Assembly (NCBI GenBank): GCA_945863085.1
Contig: CAMBCD010000201.1
Span: forward strand, 1-5,409
Length of the DNA stretch: 5,409 nucleotides
Direction of reading: 5' to 3'
Source: Bordetella parapertussis
GTDB lineage: Bacteria; Pseudomonadota; Gammaproteobacteria; Burkholderiales; SG8-41
The translations under genes were made by a program, and so were the position numbers. Below, piece after piece: positions 5,033 to 5,409 of the stretch. Position 1 is the first letter of the stretch. Every line of letters begins with the position of its first letter. The notes beneath the pieces were generated by a model. That model made no database searches and was not told the DNA's origin. It saw nothing but the letters and a program-made list of their open reading frames with translations.

Positions 5033-5409
5033 ATGAACCGCATTTCCAGAAAACCGGGGAAGCTGAATAGCCAGCGCGGCGTCATGCTGCTCGAAGCCCT
5101 GATCGGACTGATGATCTTTTCAGTCGGCATCCTGGCGATGGTCGGCATGCAGGCGGCTGCATTTTCTGCAGCAGCGGATGCAAAATACCGGGCCGATGCG
5201 GCCGCCTACGCCAACGACATCATCTCCAAGATATGGATGGGCGTGGATCGCACCTCCGATGCCGCTACGATCACTTCGCTGGACAGCTTCCAGTACAACA
5301 CCAGCGGCAGCGATTGCGCATTCACCGGCGGCGCCAGCGACGGCAGCAATACCTTGCTGACCGGTTGGGTCAGCGCGATTACCGACACCTCGACCGGCCT
5401 TCTCGGCGC
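5033..5409 (+). CDS. pilV: Type IV minor pilin PilV, 3' end outside the window
   Basis: An open frame of 125 complete codons running off the window end. The 16-residue basic leader ends QRG|VMLLEAL, with cleavage expected at Gly16/Val17 and the conserved Glu5 at residue 21. The helix LIGLMIFSVGILAMVGMQA (23-41) matches PilV, whose signature is a GVxLLEALI start followed by IFSxGIL. The rest, including YANDIISKIWMGVDR (59-73), follows the PilV pattern of a helix leading into a Ser/Thr/Gly-rich globular part. The product is an assembly-priming component of the pilus. The gap from the previous stop is 11 bp; AGGA at 5020-5023, overlapping that stop, serves as ribosome site 9 nt before the ATG. 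pilW, pilX and pilY1 would be expected downstream but are not visible. Confidence 0.9.
   Translation, partial: MNRISRKPGKLNSQRGVMLLEALIGLMIFSVGILAMVGMQAAAFSAAADAKYRADAAAYANDIISKIWMGVDRTSDAATITSLDSFQYNTSGSDCAFTGGASDGSNTLLTGWVSAITDTSTGLLG

Overview
The window is GC-rich, gene-dense DNA, most likely from a chromosome of a Pseudomonadota bacterium. I infer Betaproteobacteria or a close gammaproteobacterial group. The basis is the type IV minor pilin genes of the PilE, FimT/FimU and PilV families, a tRNA gene with an encoded CCA end, a Fur-superfamily regulator, and an acyl-CoA dehydrogenase and SDR oxidoreductase typical of metabolically versatile beta- and gammaproteobacteria. Taxonomy is inference only.

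Layout: (1) 1-1035 (+), the 3' part of an acyl-CoA dehydrogenase gene that begins before the window. (2) 1106-2110 (-), convergent with it, a secreted HtrA-like protein with a trypsin-like domain and one PDZ domain, in which all three catalytic positions are substituted. (3) 2251-3024 (+), divergent from it across 140 bp, a short-chain dehydrogenase/reductase (SDR) with a degenerate active-site tetrad. (4) 3025-3217, a non-coding, partly AT-rich stretch with a perfect 11-bp hairpin and a minus-strand intrinsic terminator. (5) 3218-3293 (-), tRNA-Thr(CGU). (6) 3327-3743 (-), an Irr-like Fur-family regulator whose strong sigma70-type promoter overlaps a dyad and sits almost on the start codon. 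(7) 3744-3975, the divergent control region. (8) 3976 to the window end (+), a minor pilin operon: pilE-like, FimT/FimU-like and pilV (cut by the window end), tightly packed with a 7-bp overlap and an 11-bp gap.

How the genes may work together: the pilin genes form one translationally coupled unit, and their products should be processed by the prepilin peptidase and prime or cap a type IV pilus involved in twitching, adhesion or DNA uptake. The regulator and the tRNA share a strand and can share the terminator downstream of the tRNA. The acyl-CoA dehydrogenase and SDR fit CoA-thioester catabolism, but the opposing HtrA-like gene separates them, so they are not one operon here.

I see no mobile element, CRISPR array, phage gene or defence system. 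No clearly new multi-gene system is evident. The most notable observations are: the HtrA-like pseudoprotease; the non-canonical active sites of the acyl-CoA dehydrogenase and SDR; the near-leaderless, dyad-covered promoter of the Irr-like gene; and Asp in place of the nearly invariant Glu5 in the PilE-like pilin.
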